Shown piece by piece: positions 21,229 through 31,838 of a stretch of DNA of 64,000 nt. The stretch's first letter is position 1. Each line of letters starts with the position of its first letter. The stretch lies in assembly GCF_016545825.1 (NCBI RefSeq), contig NC_052622.1, positions 13,645,001 to 13,709,000 on the forward strand, in the 5' to 3' direction. The notes under the pieces were generated by a model. The model ran no database searches. It was given only the letters and a program-made list of their open reading frames with translations, and was not told where the DNA came from. This stretch comes from Eucalyptus grandis (lineage: Eukaryota > Streptophyta > Magnoliopsida > Myrtales > Myrtaceae). Made by a program: the position numbers and the translations under genes.

Positions 21229-21834
21229 AGAGTTAAAACTCATAGTGGACATATGCCTGTTTCTTTTTCTTTTTTTTCAAAAAAAAAAATATATTTTGTT
21301 TGGCAGCATGGAAACAAGGTACGCTCCTAACATGAAGTGTTAAATATTTTTGCAGATGGGAGGTATAAGGGGAGTAGTCTTTGCTAACATTTGTTTTGCA
21401 GGTTGGAGTTAAGGATGAATGTTTGAATTTAAACTATAGAAGTGTTGTTTGCAATTAAACTGTTGTGTATGTTTATTGTTTTTAGCATTACACTACTGCA
21501 TACACAACTTGCTGCCAGACCTAGGCTGCGATAGGATTCTTAGGATGGTGTTGAGAATGATACTTCCTCTAAAGCGAGACTGCTATATAGAGGTTGACAT
21601 TCTCTTCCCCGAAAGTTCTTCATGGTGTCGAATGTGTGTGTCCATATCCGCAAGACTGCGTGATATTAGACATTCCATTCGACTGAGCCGGGGTTAGGAG
21701 GACCTGACACGTTAATGCGAGACTGCAACGGTCAGATCATCCTCTTAGCTCCATTTTGTTAAGCCATCTAGATAGAAATCGAGCCCCACATTTCATGCGT
21801 GTGTCTATGTGATTGTCATCCATTACCAGTGAAA

Positions 21835-21900
21835 GTAAGTTGTTTAAATTCTCACTTCTGCAATTTACTTACTTACAATTTCGTCGATCTATGACAATAG
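21835..21900 (+). other. candidate leader intron, element A
   Basis: GTAAGTTG donor and a pyrimidine-rich run ending ATAG. Length is 66 nt. It is placed like the 73-75-nt candidate introns in B, C and D. Confidence 0.4.
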
Positions 21901-22259
21901 GTTTCATTGTCCGTCATGTTTTATATGCGATGGGGAAAACCGATTTGCAATTCATTTCCACTCCTAAAAGCATGTAAAATGAGGTGTTTTGGTTTCTTAG
22001 TTCAATGTTTAGAAACCTTGATTTCAATTCAGTGCTTTCAATTTTTAGTTCAATGTTTAAGGATTTGAATTTCAATTCTTAGTTCATTGTTAGGAAGTTT
22101 GGTTCAACGTTTAAAATAAATTTATTATAAAATGAGGCGATTAGACCATTGTCATGGGCCATTTTCCTATCTTATCATCGTTTCTTACATTATTTCTTTT
22201 ACTTAGGCGACAACACGGCTCACCTAAGATCGCCAATTTGTACTCGTTCTAGAGCAACA

Positions 22260-23923
22260 ATGGCCGATAACACTGAACAAACACGTGTTGCTGAACAAGC
22301 TCGCATTGCTGCCCTTGAATCAGAGATGAAGCAAGTCCTTAATGTTCTTGAGTGGCTCTCTAAGCAAATTGACTCTCTCCAAGCAAACACGCCCCACCAG
22401 CTCCGCAAGTTGAAGTGGTGTTACCACAACATGCTCCCATGGCTGATCGGAGGGATAAAGGCAAGAATACATCCACAATTGGGCCATCATCCTCTGATGA
22501 TGCCTCCAGGGTTAAAATTACTAACGCGCCTCAAATTGTTGTTGATGATGAGGTACAAGTGATACCTTCAGCTATACCAAAAACTGAGCAGGAAAAACGC
22601 TTGATAAAAATCGAGGAGAAACTTAAGTAGCTGCAAGGTTCATTTAGCCAAGACCCAACTGATCTATCCCATTATGCAAAAATCAAGATGCCAAAGAAGT
22701 TCAAAATGCCAGACTTTGAAAAGTATGATGGCACCTCTTGCCCAAAGATCCATCTGCAGACTTATGTGGTCAGGATGACCTAATATGTTGATAACATCCC
22801 CTTAATGATTCAACAATTTCAAGCAAGCCTGACAGGACCGGTGCTGCAATGGTACATCATGAAGAAGATTAATCTGCTGGAGACTTGGGAGGATTTGACA
22901 GATGCCTTTTTGAAGCAATATAAGTATAACATTGATGTCACTCCATCTCGAGAAGATTTACTTCGCACTGAGAAGAAGAGAACGAAATCTTTCAAGACAT
23001 ATGTCACAAGATGGAGAACCGTAGCTGCTCAAATTACTCTGGAGCCGACAGAAAAAGAGCTTATGGATTTGTTCATGAAGACACTCCCGCCTGAGTATCG
23101 AAATTGAATGCTCGGATCGACTGCCGAGTCATTCAATCAGCTAATCCCTGTTGGCGAGCGAATTGAAGTAGCATTGTGTGATGGATGGGCGTCTGATCAA
23201 ACCAGCTCATATGGGAGAGTCTCAACCAAGAAGGATAAGGAACTTGTAGCGGAGGTTAATGCAGCTTATGTGCAACCACCTCGCCCTACCCCAAATACCC
23301 ATCAGGGAGGAGCACGACCATTCTTTGGCCAGCAGAAGAACTCTTCCAAGCGTCAATTTACACCTCTTCCTAAGCCATTGTCAAAGATCTTGCTAACCCT
23401 TCAGAAGAAAGGATTACTCGCTAAGGAGCCTAAGCGACCTAATCCCGAGCGATTCCCCAACTATCATCCGTCCAAGACATGTGCTTATCATATGGGAGAG
23501 GTAGGGCATTCTGTTGACGATTGATATACGTTGCAACACAAAATCCAAAATCTTTTGGATGCCAAGGTGGTCTCATTCCGCGATGCACAACCGAACATCC
23601 AGAATAACCCACTCTCTGACCACCCAGAAGCTGTGAATGCCATTTTCAGTTTTGATGCTGAGCCAACCATGTTTCAGATGATGCATAAGGAAGCAGAAGT
23701 GATAGACACCCTGGGGCAACCAAGTGGCAAATTCGATTACTATGTAAAGTATTCGGCTCCTCCCAGCTCCTACTTCAACCCACGGGATATCATCCCAGAT
23801 GGATGGGGTGGCATAGATGATCTCGCACCTCCAAAAATTGAGAGCTCTGATGACGCACTCGAAGGAATGACTAAATTGTTTGAAGATAATTTAGTGTTTG
23901 CCATTGACAAAGCTCAAGAGTAG
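22260..23923 (+). pseudogene. gag of element A, degraded
   Basis: Starts at ATG 22260 with a coiled-coil-like N-terminus (EQARIAALESEMKQ), then frameshifts near 22400. The capsid-like core (GPVLQWYIM, LETWEDLTDAFLKQY, TPSREDLL, FKTYVTRWRTVAAQI) is at 22805-23107, followed by an in-frame stop. The zinc-binding motif C-x2-H-x5-GH follows near 23480 and ends in another stop. The last 100 residues (23531-23923) end EGMTKLFEDNLVFAIDKAQE, which resembles the tail of the protease polyprotein of D (YGVTELFEEDVICAI). So protease has been deleted and gag fused to that tail. At least four lesions make it non-functional. Confidence 0.8.
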
Positions 23924-24045
23924 GAAAATTTTAATTATTTGCACACTCCTCTCGCGCAGAGTCTTTATTGCTTTCCATATTTGCATATTTGCATTTTCAA
24001 TTCTAGGATTTCCCTTATTTCAATAATGTAATTTGCTTTTCATCC

Positions 24046-24115
24046 AATAAAATACATGGAGATTTTTCATGTTTTAAGGGCATGTTGAAGTACACCAAAC
24101 TAGCCCTGTGATGAA
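24046..24115 (+). terminator. polyadenylation-like block shared with B, C and D introns
   Basis: AATAAA at 24046-24051, then ACATG, a TTTTA run and a CAAACTAGCCCTGTGATG block. The same order is found inside the introns of B, C and D (AATAAA at 33924, 42493 and 58510). Confidence 0.45.
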
Positions 24116-25782
24116 ATCCTACCCAAAAGAAAACGGCAATGAGCTAATTCTGAAGGCTGGGCTTCTTCATGTTCCCTTTAAAAAAATTTCAAAATAAAAT
24201 AATTTTCCAGCATGCATCTAATTTACCCTGTTTGTTTCATTTAATTATTTGCTTTATGTTTCAGGTGCAGCCCTGCACACATTTAAGGAATCTCTATGAG
24301 CTCCCTTGCAAAAGGGGCAAGACACAGACACTTAACAGTTTTGACTTTATGATTTGATAGAGCATGTCCTTTTATCATTTCAGAATGTTTTCACATGATG
24401 TGCAATTCACCAATTCCACTTGAAATTTATCAAAATGGATAATTCAGTGAAGGATGTTGAGTTACTTGAACATGCTAAATGATGCTAAATGAGGCGTGAA
24501 ATGCAAGCCTTATCCCATACACAGTCCCTTGTCTACACATTGTGAGGTGAGTATGGAAACGTTTTGTGTTTCAAGGTGAAGAGTTTTCTTGCAAGAAGTA
24601 CGGCAGCTGAAATGACGAGAGGTAGTTCATTTGTCTATCCCAAACACTATAGATAATCCATTGCTTAACCCTTTTGAGCCCAAATACTTGAAGAATTTCT
24701 TTCATACTACCCCTGTCAAGGACCACCCCACATCGGGGCAAATAGAGGTAAGTTGACATTGAAGGAGAGGGAAATGGATAGAAATTTTCTTGCTTTCACT
24801 TGTATCAATATTTAAGTTGTGCTATTACATTGAATTCATGTGGTAAATTAAGTGCCTTAGGATGACGAAGAGCATTTCTTTCACTATCCTACACACTTAT
24901 ACCATTTGCATAGCCCACTTGAGCCTGCAATTTCATTTCTTTAAACCCAGTTGGTAATCATCCCCCACACTGGGGCAAGGCAAGAGACAGATGAAGACCC
25001 TTGAAAGTTCGAGTGTCATTTAAAGTATACTTGACACATGCATTGTGCGCAAGAACTGAAATCAAAATAAAATTAAGGGGCATGAAAAAGCAGTGTGCCT
25101 AGTAAAAGCAAGGCCAATGCTCGTGAAAAGAAGAGAGAAATGACTGATGAATTGGGGGGCATGAAAAAAAAAGCGTTGTGCTTGATTGATGCCCATCATC
25201 AAAGAAAATGATTTTAAAAGAAAAAATGTTGAGAAAAGATCTCCAGTTGAATAATCATTGGCATCAGGTGATAAACTCTAGAGCCAATAAAGAAATCTGT
25301 CAAGAAGACAATTCGTGGCGAAGAAAACTGGTGGCAATGTCAAGATGATCACCAACTTTGACCTCTATACACATCTTTGAGCCTAACGATCCTTTCGTTT
25401 CTCAACCATAAACCAAGCCTATGTTACGTCCCTTACAAAGTCTCTTCAGATTAAGGCACTTGAATTAACATAGGAATTCATATATTTTAAGCATTGCTCG
25501 AAGAAGTGCGAGCAATATTATTTTTTTCTCATTTTGTAGGGTTCTTGACTTGTAAACCCGGAGATGATTACATAATTGTTCTTTCAATAGCCTTGACTCA
25601 AAGAGTCTCTTTTGCTAAACCATTGACCAAACCCACATTACAATCCTTGTCAAAGACCTCTCGATTGGTAAGGTCGTCTCGCTTGTAAGAAAATTCGAAC
25701 TCTTGTCGACAAGATGATGATAAGATTGAGTGATATATTCTCACATCAATGGTCAAGACAAATAACCCCTTCTAAATGAGAG
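24116..25782 (+). other. 3' non-coding region of element A
   Basis: No gene. It resembles D downstream of integrase (about 62240-63745), including paired CATCGGGGCAA-type motifs and the 44-bp block at 25077-25120. A degenerate second copy of that block starts near 25156. Confidence 0.5.
25077..25120 (+). repeat. 44-bp conserved 3'-region block (copy in A)
   Basis: Starts GGGGCATGAAAAAGCAGTGT and ends AGGCCAATGC. It matches 63124-63167 with a single difference, although the surrounding DNA of A and D is strongly diverged. Confidence 0.8.
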
Positions 25783-28138
25783 TGTTGACACATAATTTTT
25801 ATCTTTCTTTAAAAAAAAACAAATAAAATATATATAAAAAAAATCAATCAAAATAAATAAAAAAATTAAATTATTAAACTTTTTTAAAAAAAAAAGAGAA
25901 GAGTCGTGCCGGTCCGGGTCGGGTTGGATTCGGCCTTGGCCCGACCCGCCCCTTTTTCCCTTTATTTCCCCCCCATGAGCACAGGGCCCAATCCCTCTCC
26001 TCTCATTTTTTCTTTTTTCTTTTCCCTCACGCGGCCCAGCCCTCTTCTTCCTCCGGCCCGGCCCGCCCCATTGTCTTCTCCCTCAGCCACTTGCTGCACG
26101 GGGAACCAGCGAAGCAGAAAGCAACCGTTCGCGTGGGGAAATGGCGAAGCCGAAAGCAAGGGTAGAGAGCGGAGGAGACAGCATCATCTCGCGGGGCAGG
26201 CGAGCATTGGAAGGGGAAGAGAGGTCGGAGTCAATTCGCACACGCGTGCGAGCCGAAGGATCGACAAAAGGGAGCTCGGTAGAGAGAAGAAGGGGGGGAC
26301 GGAGCACAAAAAAGGAAAAAAAAAAAAACGAGAGAAAGAAACGCAAGGGAGGAGGAGTCGTGGTGGCAGCCTTCGCCGCACCATCGCTACCCCTTGCGAC
26401 GCCTGCAGCCCGAAGCTGCGACGCCGCCGCTGCCCTCCGAGGATCGACCCATAGTACCCGTCGCCGCAGCTCCTGACACCAAGCGAGCAGAAGAGAACCG
26501 GAGGGAGAGGCACAAACAGAGAACAAAGAGAGGAGAGCGAGCTCGGGCGAAAGAAGACTCGACGTCGCCATTCGTGCCGTTCTTGCCGTCACCACCCGCT
26601 CTGCCGCACCGGAACGCTGACCCCGAGCCACTACTGCCCGCGATCCCGTCCGTGCTGTTGTCGCTGCCCAGGACCCGCGACGCAGCTGCAGCTTCAACCT
26701 CAACCCGACGCCATCCAAACCGAGCCGCCGCCTGCCCGACGCCATCCGAACCGGCACCGCCGACCCCTGCGCTCGTTGCCTTTGCCAGACCGCACCGGCT
26801 CGTGACTCGCCGCGCTCTGCCTGCAACCGCGAGGACCACCACGTCTCCGCCCCTACTCCGCCCCTACTCCGTCGCGCCTCCACCTGCAGAATCCGCGAGC
26901 CCTGCAACAGCTCGCCATCGCCCACCATGTCTCCGCTGTCACCCGCCGTGTTGCCACCGCCGTCAAGTTCGTTGCTGCCGTCGTCGGGCGCCGCCAGAGC
27001 CGTAGGGCTTCGGCCACGAACCGGTCGCACGGATCGGGCGCGGGTCACGAAATAGGTAGGTTTTTCTTTTTTAAACGATTTTGGGCTTGGTTTGGGCTTG
27101 GTTTGTTTTTGCTTGCGGGCTTATGGATTTAAGAGCTTGTGGGTTTAGGGAGTTGTGGGCTTCATTTTTTTAAATAAAAGAGATTGGACTAGATTAGGCC
27201 CGCCGGTTGGGCCCAATCCAAATCGAAGAAAGGCCCGACCAAGGCTAGTCGGGCCGGTTCGGCCGGCCCCCCATTTGGACCGGACCCGATCCGCGTTGAC
27301 CGGGTCGGGTCGAACCGAACTCGACCCGGTTCACCTTTTAAAATAAAAATTAATTTAAAATTTTAAAAATATTTTCTTTAAAAAAAAAATGAAAATTTAA
27401 AAAAAAAGTAAAAAAAATGTAAAACAATTTAAAACAATTTCGAAAATCCAAAAAATATTTAAAAATTAGAAATTAGTTATTTTTCTTTATTTTAAATAAA
27501 AAATTTAATTAAAAAATTCAAAAATTTAATTAAAAAATTTAAAAATTTAAAAAAAATTCGAAAATCCAAAAAAATTATTTAAAAATGATGGGGGTTTGAT
27601 TAGGACTTGCCATGTATTGCCATTTTAGCGTAATTAGACCTTTATGTGCTCGTATTTTGATTACGTTGCATGTTTAATTTGCATATCTAATTATGTTTGA
27701 TTGCATGTGTTTAATTTTATGGCAATTAGGATCTCGATAGTTATAATTATTACTTTAATGATTGCGCACCCGCATGATCACCTCATATGTTAGTGGATAA
27801 GTATAAAATTAATCCAAATTGCCTGTCAAAAATCATTTTGTTAAAATGACCAAGATTAGGTACCGAAAGGGCACTAATTGGTTAATTAGTGTAATCAAGT
27901 CCCCGAACCTAGATTCTCTGGTTGCGTAGGAAGTGAGGTATACTCCCATACCTCACTTGGTTTCTAGCCGACCCTAATAGGCTAGTGGCCACTCCTTTTG
28001 TGCAAAAATTCTAAATAATATTCCAATGTCACGCGGGGTATGGGCTTGGGAGAGCCCGCGCCTGATCATGGGCCTTAGCCCCGTCCTTTAGGCAATACCC
28101 CTAAACATGTTCCCTCCCCCCGAGGGTAGGTCGCGACA
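25783..28138 (+). repeat. 5' LTR of element B
   Basis: 2356 bp, TGTTGACACA to GGTCGCGACA. It has an A-rich start, a GC-rich island (about 25910-27055), a long A/T-rich part (27330-27590) and the hairpin module. The long open frames in the island (up to 321 residues) are on both strands, Ala/Arg/Pro-rich, and not conserved in frame among LTRs. Confidence 0.85.
27859..28057 (+). other. LTR four-hairpin RNA module, element B version
   Basis: H1 CACTAATT/AATTAGTG (27872-27891, loop GGTT), H2 AAGTGAGGTAT/ATACCTCACTT (27931-27958, loop ACTCCC), H3 CTAGCC/GGCTAG (27964-27985), H4 GGGCT/AGCCC around TGGGAG (28042-28057). All four stems are perfectly paired in this copy. Confidence 0.8.
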
Positions 28139-28141
28139 GCT

Positions 28142-28160
28142 TGGCGACTCCGCTGGGGAC
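28142..28160 (+). other. primer binding site of element B
   Basis: TGGCGACTCCGCTGGGGAC, 3 bp after the LTR end, tRNA-Arg type. Confidence 0.8.
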
Positions 28161-28752
28161 TTGGTTTTGAACCTTAGAGGACTTAGGCCAAAATTAATCT
28201 TGTTCAAAAAAATATTTTTGTTTGGCAGCGAGGATTTCAGGTTAGTCCCTAACATTAAAGGTGTTAAATGTTTTTGTAGAATGGGAGGTATAAGGGGAAG
28301 TGTTTGCTCACCTTTGTTTTGTAGGGAGGTGAAGGAATGTATGGTTTATTGTCCATGTATGAAGTGTTGATTGCTTATGAATTGTCATGCCTGTATCTCT
28401 TGCTCGGCACTACACTTTAGCACACACAACTTGCCGCCGGACCTGGGCCGCATAGGATCACTTAGGATGGTGTTGAGGTGGATACCACTCCGACTACAAG
28501 CATGTAGTACGAGTCACCCATCTCAACCCCGAAATTTCTTTCTTGATGTCAAAGGTCCCCACCCTGGTCTGCGAGCATGCGACACGGGTCGGTCCTTTGA
28601 CGAAGCCGGAGTCATGGGTAACACGACCTAGCCACGAGCTTGTTGGTTCAGTCCTGTGGTCCCATGGCTTCATTTTGAGCCATCTAGAGTATAAATTGAA
28701 CCACTGTCCATGCGCATGTCTATGACTTTTACGTCGCTGCTCAATGAGTAGG

Positions 28753-28827
28753 GTAAGTTTTTTCTTGAATTCTTTTCATCGCAATTTACTTATTTGTTTT
28801 CATTTTGGCCGGTCCATGACAAATTAG
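28753..28827 (+). other. candidate leader intron, element B
   Basis: GTAAGTTT donor, T-rich body, AAATTAG acceptor, 75 nt. It ends 9 bp before the first ATG of ORF1. The donor is also present at 21835, 37357 and 52032. Confidence 0.5.
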
Positions 28828-28836
28828 GTTGATCAT

Positions 28837-30140
28837 ATGATGGGGGTACCCAACCTTCGCATCATCTCCGTCCCGAAAGCCGAGCTTCATGCGTGGTGGG
28901 ATAGATTAGATCCAACAGGCCGTGATTGGGTGTGATCGTATGTTGGACGTTTACTTCCCCTATTGGAGATAGAAACTCATTCTGGTGTTGTGCAAGCGTT
29001 AGCGCATTTTTGGTGCCCCGCAACTTGCACGTTCATACTCGGTGATCACGAACTCACTCCAACCTTGGAAGAATACGGCGTTGCCATTGGAAAACCCTTG
29101 GTGTCGGAGTTAGTTAGCCCACCTGTAGGGACCGAGCATGCATCGACCTTATCTGATTTCCTTAAAATTAAAGAAGAGGACGTGAGGAAAGTTTTAAAAG
29201 CCAACCGCAAGACCTGCCCGTTTTCATTCTTAAATGAGCTTTTTCAAAATGCCAAATCTTTTCAAAAGAATAGGATTTTCCTCTTAGCTTTCTTCAGGTT
29301 TGTATTATTCCCACATTGTAGGAATGCTATTAACCCTTCCGTGGCATGGGTAGTTCGTGAGGTATGTATGGGAAAGGGTTTTGTTAATGCCGTCCTAGCT
29401 GAAACATTTCTCTCCCTTACTCATTTTAAAGAAAACAAAAACAAAGCTTTCTATGCTCCCCCTGAACTCTTGCAAATTTGGTTTTTTTCTCACATTAAGG
29501 GGTTCGGTAACTTGATGACCGTGAATGACATTTCTGACTCTAACCACCCTATCCTAAAGTTTAGAGATAGGAAAATGTTTGCCCCTGATTATCATTATTC
29601 TGAGTTGTTAGTTTTCATGACCAACCCCGGACCTGAGGATTTCCAATGGCATGCCAAATGGCTCCGAGTTCAAAAAGCGTGGTTCGTGTGTGGACTTACT
29701 AGACCTATTCCTTTGTTGGGAATCACTGGAGTCACCGAATATTGCCCGACTCGAGTCACCCGTCAATTTCAAGAGGTTCAGCAGCTTCCGCCAGCGATCC
29801 AGGAAGACCCGCTCGGGATAGACTTCCCGATGGATGCCAAGATCACGAGGACTTTGTTGCGTTGGTCAAGTCGATGTGGGATATGTGCCACCCCCGAAAG
29901 TTAATTTGGCCCGAAGAAGAGTTGGAGGGGCAAGAGAAGACTTACTATGCCTCGAAAGAATACATCCATAAACACAAGATTCCAGAGAGCCTCCGCCTGA
30001 AGATTCCTAAAGTGCCATTGAAGATCACCCACCGAGCCGAGATCAAGCGCCTCAAGAGGGAGCTCAAGGAAGCCGAGGAGCGTGCTTCGAAGTTAACCCG
30101 AGTTAGTGGAGCTGCCACAAGCGGAAGCCATCCTCATTAG
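28837..30140 (+). pseudogene. ORF1 of element B (DUF7745/plant-mobile-domain-like)
   Basis: The protein is about 430 residues, encoded between primer site and gag, a position where Ogre elements carry an extra ORF of unknown function. Residues 1-30 include a WWDRLDPTGRDW motif. The core has a WCPATCTFILGD segment followed by ELTPTLEEYGVAIGKP, the pattern of plant DUF7745/mobile-domain proteins (recalled, not searched). A hydrophobic segment with FFRFVLFPHCRNAINPS follows. The C-terminus (after about 30000) is Lys/Glu-rich with IKRLKRELKEAEE, a likely coiled coil. Lesions are a TGA at 28933-28935 where D has CGA, and a frameshift near 29835. It would otherwise be close to intact. Role unknown. 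Position suggests a virion or trafficking accessory function, which is inference. Confidence 0.7.
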
Positions 30141-30509
30141 TTAGATTGAGTCGAGCGAGATATGTAGCGGGACCATATTCGCATACGTTGTAATATTATG
30201 GAGTTTGTCTCGAGTCTCGATGTTGAAAATTGGGAGTTAGGAGAATGTCTTTTCGTCTTTGAAATAGCTTTGTTGTTTAAGTGTTTTCTTTTGCGTTTTT
30301 TTTTCTTGAATTATGTAGCAACCTGGCTTTCAATAAAACGAGCAAATTGGGGCGACTAGATCTTTGTCGTGGACTGACTACCTAATTATTACTTGTACTT
30401 ATATATTCTTATCTACCTTTGCTTTAGGTACTAACCGATCGATTGTATTCTACTGATCGTCGACACGGCCAAGCAAAGATCCCCAATTCGCACGCGCGCA
30501 AAAGTCAGA

Positions 30510-31838
30510 ATGGAGAACGATGACACCAACGTGCGCATGGCCAAGATGGAGGACCAGTTGGCCCAACTCACTGCAATGATGCTTGAAATACGCCAGAAGC
30601 TTAAGGAGCCCCCCGCCGTAGCTGTCACTGGAACATCCACTCCTGCGTTATCAGGACATGCTTCCCCGTCGACGGGAGGCACGCACGTTGCTGATCTCCC
30701 CGAGAAAGAAATTGCCGGAGAAGCTCCTTCTGCCACGCCAATCATCGTCAATTTGGATCCTCCTCCGAAGGAAAACCCAACACCTCGCCTAAGTGACGAG
30801 AGTGAAAAACGTTTGGCAAAGATGGAAGAGCGACTATGTGTCTTGCAATGTTACGGGTTGAAAGGAGCTGATAGGTTATCTCCATACACCAAGACGAGCT
30901 TTCCTAAGAATTTCCAAAAGCCTGAGTTCACAAAAAAGTATGACGGAACGGGATGCCCAAGGACCCACCTTAGGTATTACATGAGAAAAATGGCTTGCTA
31001 TGCTGACAACGTGCCATTCCTCATACACACATTCCAAGATAGTTTGGAAGGCATTGCCCTGACGTGGTTCATTGCGCTGGACATTGAAGAATTCACTAGT
31101 TGGGACAACTTAACCAATGAGTTCTTACAGCAATACCGGTTTAACACCGAGCTTGCCCCCACGAGAGAAGAGTTGACTCGCGTTGAGAAGAAGAGGAATG
31201 AGTCATTCAAGGCCTTCGCGCAAAGGTGGAGGACCATGGCCTCACAAGTGAAGCCGGCCTTGAATGAGAGAGAGATGAAGCAACTGTTCCTCAAGACATT
31301 GCCCTCTGAATACTTCCAAGGGTTAGTATTCTCGGGTTGCCAAACAATTTCACAGCTAGTTGAGGTAGGTGAAGGAGTTGAATGGGCAATGGTTGAAGGA
31401 AAGATTTCAAACGGAGGCGCGAAGAAATTCCCAGCAAGAAAAGATAAGGAGGCCGCAATTGAAGTAGCGCTTGTGCAAGAGCCCCATTTCCCTCGGCCAA
31501 CCGCAACACCCGCGCACAAGCTTACGATGGTTCCAGGTAGTTCATCACAAGCATACGATAATGGCAAGAGGCCGTTTCGAAAGGGGGTTTTCTCACTACC
31601 ACGCCCGCTGTCAAAGTTATTGCCCATGCTTCTTGAAAAGAGGATGGTCGCAAAGGAGGTGCCTAGAGATAACCCCCCGAGGTTCGCCGGGTTCGATATA
31701 ACCAAGACTTGTGAATGGCACATGGGAGAAAGGGGGCATGATGTAGATAATTGTCACATACTGAGATACAAAGTTCAACAGCTGCTAGACAAGAACATTT
31801 TGACTTTCGGGGGAAGCTCAGCCCAACGTGCAACGTAA
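30510..31838 (+). CDS. Gag of element B, open across full length
   Basis: A 442-residue frame without internal stops. Residues 1-30 form a coiled coil (MAKMEDQLAQLTAMM). Residues 35-90 are a Pro/Ser/Thr-rich linker. Residues 120-290 are the retrotransposon capsid core, with TWFIALDIEEFTSWDNLTNE, PTREELTRV, FKAFAQRWRTMASQ and LKTLPSEYFQGL. Near residues 407-425 is the Tat-type zinc motif CEWHMGERGHDVDNC. The end shifts out of the A and D frame (an extra G in GGGGG at about 31809-31813), replacing the last residues with SSAQRAT. It packages element RNA in family members. ATG 30510 is chosen because it matches the starts in C and D. Confidence 0.8.
   Translation: MENDDTNVRMAKMEDQLAQLTAMMLEIRQKLKEPPAVAVTGTSTPALSGHASPSTGGTHVADLPEKEIAGEAPSATPIIVNLDPPPKENPTPRLSDESEKRLAKMEERLCVLQCYGLKGADRLSPYTKTSFPKNFQKPEFTKKYDGTGCPRTHLRYYMRKMACYADNVPFLIHTFQDSLEGIALTWFIALDIEEFTSWDNLTNEFLQQYRFNTELAPTREELTRVEKKRNESFKAFAQRWRTMASQVKPALNEREMKQLFLKTLPSEYFQGLVFSGCQTISQLVEVGEGVEWAMVEGKISNGGAKKFPARKDKEAAIEVALVQEPHFPRPTATPAHKLTMVPGSSSQAYDNGKRPFRKGVFSLPRPLSKLLPMLLEKRMVAKEVPRDNPPRFAGFDITKTCEWHMGERGHDVDNCHILRYKVQQLLDKNILTFGGSSAQRAT

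Larger units (their letters stand above)
18090..25782 (+). mobile_element. element A: gag-only Tat/Ogre-like LTR element
   Basis: The parts are a 3117-bp 5' LTR, a tRNA-Arg-type primer site, a leader, a degraded gag and a 3' non-coding region. It has neither the ORF1 nor the RT, RNase H and integrase seen in element D. After gag it retains a short tail resembling the end of the D protease polyprotein and the polyadenylation-like part of the D intron. It then jumps to sequence resembling D downstream of integrase (a TTTCAG acceptor-like site at 24264, and a 44-bp block at 25077). It is an internal deletion derivative of a family related to but diverged from B, C and D. Its right side is cut by the LTR of element B at 25783. 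Confidence 0.75.

Noticed and set aside
25783..28138. LTR B as the 3' LTR of element A
   Set aside because: It differs strongly from LTR A over most of its length, has no purine tract before it, and is followed by its own primer site and internal region.
28229..28279. Possible 12-nt microexon in the leader (28229-28240, and 21307-21318 in A) followed by a GT..AG pair
   Set aside because: The intron needed after it would be only 37-39 nt, below the usual plant minimum.
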